From an uncultured Mycoplasma sp. (GTDB taxonomy: Bacteria > Bacillota_I > Bacilli_A > RF39 > UBA660): a stretch of 5,660 bases of DNA. Within the stretch, counting starts at the first letter, position 1. The number at the start of each line of letters is the position of its first letter. The stretch lies in NCBI GenBank assembly GCA_905209745.1, contig CAJLUG010000069.1:1-5660 (forward strand). Reading direction: 5' to 3'. Positions 4,451-5,660 of the stretch are shown here, in pieces. The position numbers and the translations under genes were made by a program. The notes below the pieces were generated by a model. It did no database searches and was not told the origin of the DNA. It saw only the letters and a program-made list of their open reading frames with translations.

Positions 4451-5660
4451 GGCTTTGGCCTTTTTCTTTTACTGGAAGAGTAATTGTTACTTTGGTACCA
4501 CTTCCTAGTTTAGATTCATAATTTAGTTTTCCTTGGTGCTGCTCTATTATTTCTTTTGATAGGGCAACACCTAGTCCGGTACCATTTGATTTGGTGGTAT
4601 AAAAGATTTTAGAGATTTTTTCTAATGTTTCTTCAGCCATACCTACTCCATTATCCTCAATTATAATTTCTACTGTTGTCGGTAGTTTTTTTATGGTTGT
4701 CTTAATAGTAAGATTTTCTTCTTCCTTTTTTGCTTCTATCGCATTTTTATAAATATTAATTAGTACTTGTTTCATACGATCATAGTCTAGTTCAATATAG
4801 ATTTCTTCTTCTTTGATGTCATATTTGGTTTTTACTTTATTTTTTCTAAATATAGGGTCTAGCGTATCTTTAATATCTTCTATTAACATTACAATATCTA
4901 CTTCTTCTCTTTCTATTTTTAATTTTCCATAGTCTGAGAAACTATTAATTACGATTAAAGTTCTATTAATTTCATCTGTAATGATTGGTAAATACTTTTC
5001 GACATTTTCTTTGTTATGTTCTAACATTTCTAAATATCCTTTGCAGACAGCAAGAGGATTTTTTATTTCATGTGTTAATTTAAATAGCGCTAGTTTTAGT
5101 TCTTTTTCTTTTTGTAGTTCTTTTAATATTTTGTTCTTTTCAATTATTTTTTCTCCTTCTTTTATTAAAAGTAAAATGCTAGTCATCGTAATGATAAATA
5201 AAATTATAATAAATAATATATAGGCATTACGTTCTAGTGTTAGAGATAGGGATATTTCTTTTATATATAAAGTAAAAGTAATGGAGAAGGCTTTGATGCT
5301 TATAAAACAATCGAATAAGTACTCTTCTACTTTTTTCTTTTTTAATAGATAGAAATAAATAAGTAAGTATATTCCATATTCTACTATGCCATATAATAAG
5401 GGAATATTAAATACTACATAGTAGTAATAGATGGTTACTGCAGATAAAATCATTGCGCTAATATTTCTTTTTTTTAAGAAAGAAATTAATAAGGGAAAGT
5501 TAATAAAGATTACGTTTGCGATAAAATTTTCTCTATTTGCATAACGAATCATTAAAAACATAGAAGTAAATATTGCGAGATCTAGGACAACTTTTTCTTC
5601 TTTTACATGATTATGATATCCCATATAGATTCCATATACTAAAAAGGGAAATAGTAAAAA
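4431..5660 (-). CDS. KinB-like membrane sensor histidine kinase (N-terminus beyond window)
   Basis: Residue numbers here count from the Met at 5624, which is probably internal. Upstream of it the frame stays open for 12 more codons to the window edge and reads FLLFPFLVYGIY, a membrane helix, and no good ribosome binding site precedes that Met. About six membrane segments follow one another with short loops (the edge helix, 12-28, 34-50, 55-72, 75-94 and 133-154). There is no large extracellular sensor domain, as in KinB and 5TM-type sensors. A coiled linker (155-182) leads to the HisKA domain, with phospho-acceptor H185 in THEIKNP. The HATPase domain has the N box (N290, N294 in LINIYKNAIEA), G1 box DNGVGM (324-329), F-box region FYTTKSNGTG (341-350) and G2 GTGLG (348-352). 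All catalytic residues are present. KSNGTGLG resembles the sporulation kinases that feed Spo0F/Spo0A, which is the likely role. No response regulator is adjacent in the window. The C-terminal tail after TITLPV is antisense to the neighbour's terminator. Confidence 0.92.
   Translation of the reverse strand, partial: FLLFPFLVYGIYMGYHNHVKEEKVVLDLAIFTSMFLMIRYANRENFIANVIFINFPLLISFLKKRNISAMILSAVTIYYYYVVFNIPLLYGIVEYGIYLLIYFYLLKKKKVEEYLFDCFISIKAFSITFTLYIKEISLSLTLERNAYILFIIILFIITMTSILLLIKEGEKIIEKNKILKELQKEKELKLALFKLTHEIKNPLAVCKGYLEMLEHNKENVEKYLPIITDEINRTLIVINSFSDYGKLKIEREEVDIVMLIEDIKDTLDPIFRKNKVKTKYDIKEEEIYIELDYDRMKQVLINIYKNAIEAKKEEENLTIKTTIKKLPTTVEIIIEDNGVGMAEETLEKISKIFYTTKSNGTGLGVALSKEIIEQHQGKLNYESKLGSGTKVTITLPVKEKGQSLNNSNS
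4449..4471 (+). terminator. Rho-independent terminator of the coat-like gene, inside the kinase coding region
   Basis: AAGGC (4449-4453) pairs with GCCTT (4458-4462) around a TTTG loop, followed by TTTTTCTTTT. The stem is short at 5 bp, but the T-tract is good and it starts at the TAA stop. On the minus strand the repeat encodes part of the kinase C-terminal tail (GQSL) and has no T-tract, so it works one way only. Confidence 0.65.

Noticed and set aside
4981..5223. Plus-strand open frame of 80 codons inside the kinase gene
   Set aside because: It is antisense to the HisKA and linker region and is Ser/Phe-rich low complexity, as expected of an A-rich gene read backwards.
5622..5624. Met at 5624 as the true start of the kinase
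   Set aside because: The frame continues upstream as a membrane helix to the window edge, and no good ribosome binding site precedes the Met.
1..5660. Mycoplasma-type code with TGA read as Trp
   Set aside because: Visible Trp codons are TGG and all genes close normally on TAA or TAG. The seven visible stops include no TGA, but that sample is too small to mean anything.
1..5660. CRISPR, mobile element, phage or toxin-antitoxin system
   Set aside because: I saw no regularly spaced repeats, terminal inverted repeats, integrase or transposase, or paired small genes on either strand.

Overview
The window is AT-rich DNA from a low-GC Firmicute, most likely a spore-forming member of the Bacilli. 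This is inferred from several signs. A PolC-type replicative polymerase begins at the left edge, most starts have strong AGGAGG-type ribosome binding sites, and intrinsic terminators with U-tracts are frequent. The right edge carries a sporulation-type (KinB-like) sensor kinase next to a small Tyr/Pro-rich coat-like protein. Tryptophan is encoded by TGG and no gene reads through TGA, so the standard bacterial code fits. The genes are ordinary chromosomal ones. I see no insertion sequence, integrase, CRISPR array, tRNA or rRNA.

Left block (1-2400, minus strand). The N-terminal 173 codons of polC (1-520) sit 13 nt downstream of an unrecognised 279-residue gene (534-1373), and the two look co-transcribed. 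A 10-bp-stem terminator and an extended -10 promoter separate this pair from the next gene upstream. That gene encodes a 301-residue, highly charged protein with a single C-terminal membrane anchor (1464-2369).

Middle block (2400-3300, plus strand). A promoter with 17-bp spacing drives a 62-residue single-cluster ferredoxin. A terminator follows whose T-run abuts the ribosome binding site of a zinc-ribbon/multi-membrane-segment protein, which ends at its own terminator.

Right block (3300-5660). rluB (23S rRNA pseudouridine synthase) and the KinB-like kinase lie on the minus strand, with the small coat-like gene on the plus strand between them. The coat-like gene has a SigK-type -10 (CATAnnnTA). 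Its 3' end overlaps the kinase 3' end by 20 bp, and its terminator lies inside the kinase coding sequence. The kinase frame stays open to the right edge, so the kinase is partial.

Reading across the block: the kinase probably feeds the Spo0A phosphorelay, and the coat-like gene could be a late mother-cell product. rluB, polC and ferredoxin are housekeeping. I see no minus-strand terminator behind the kinase or rluB, so long antisense read-through across the plus-strand genes is possible. I see no clearly new defence or mobile system. The least explained items are the 279-residue gene before polC, the tail-anchored 301-residue protein, the zinc-ribbon membrane protein and the nested antisense layout.
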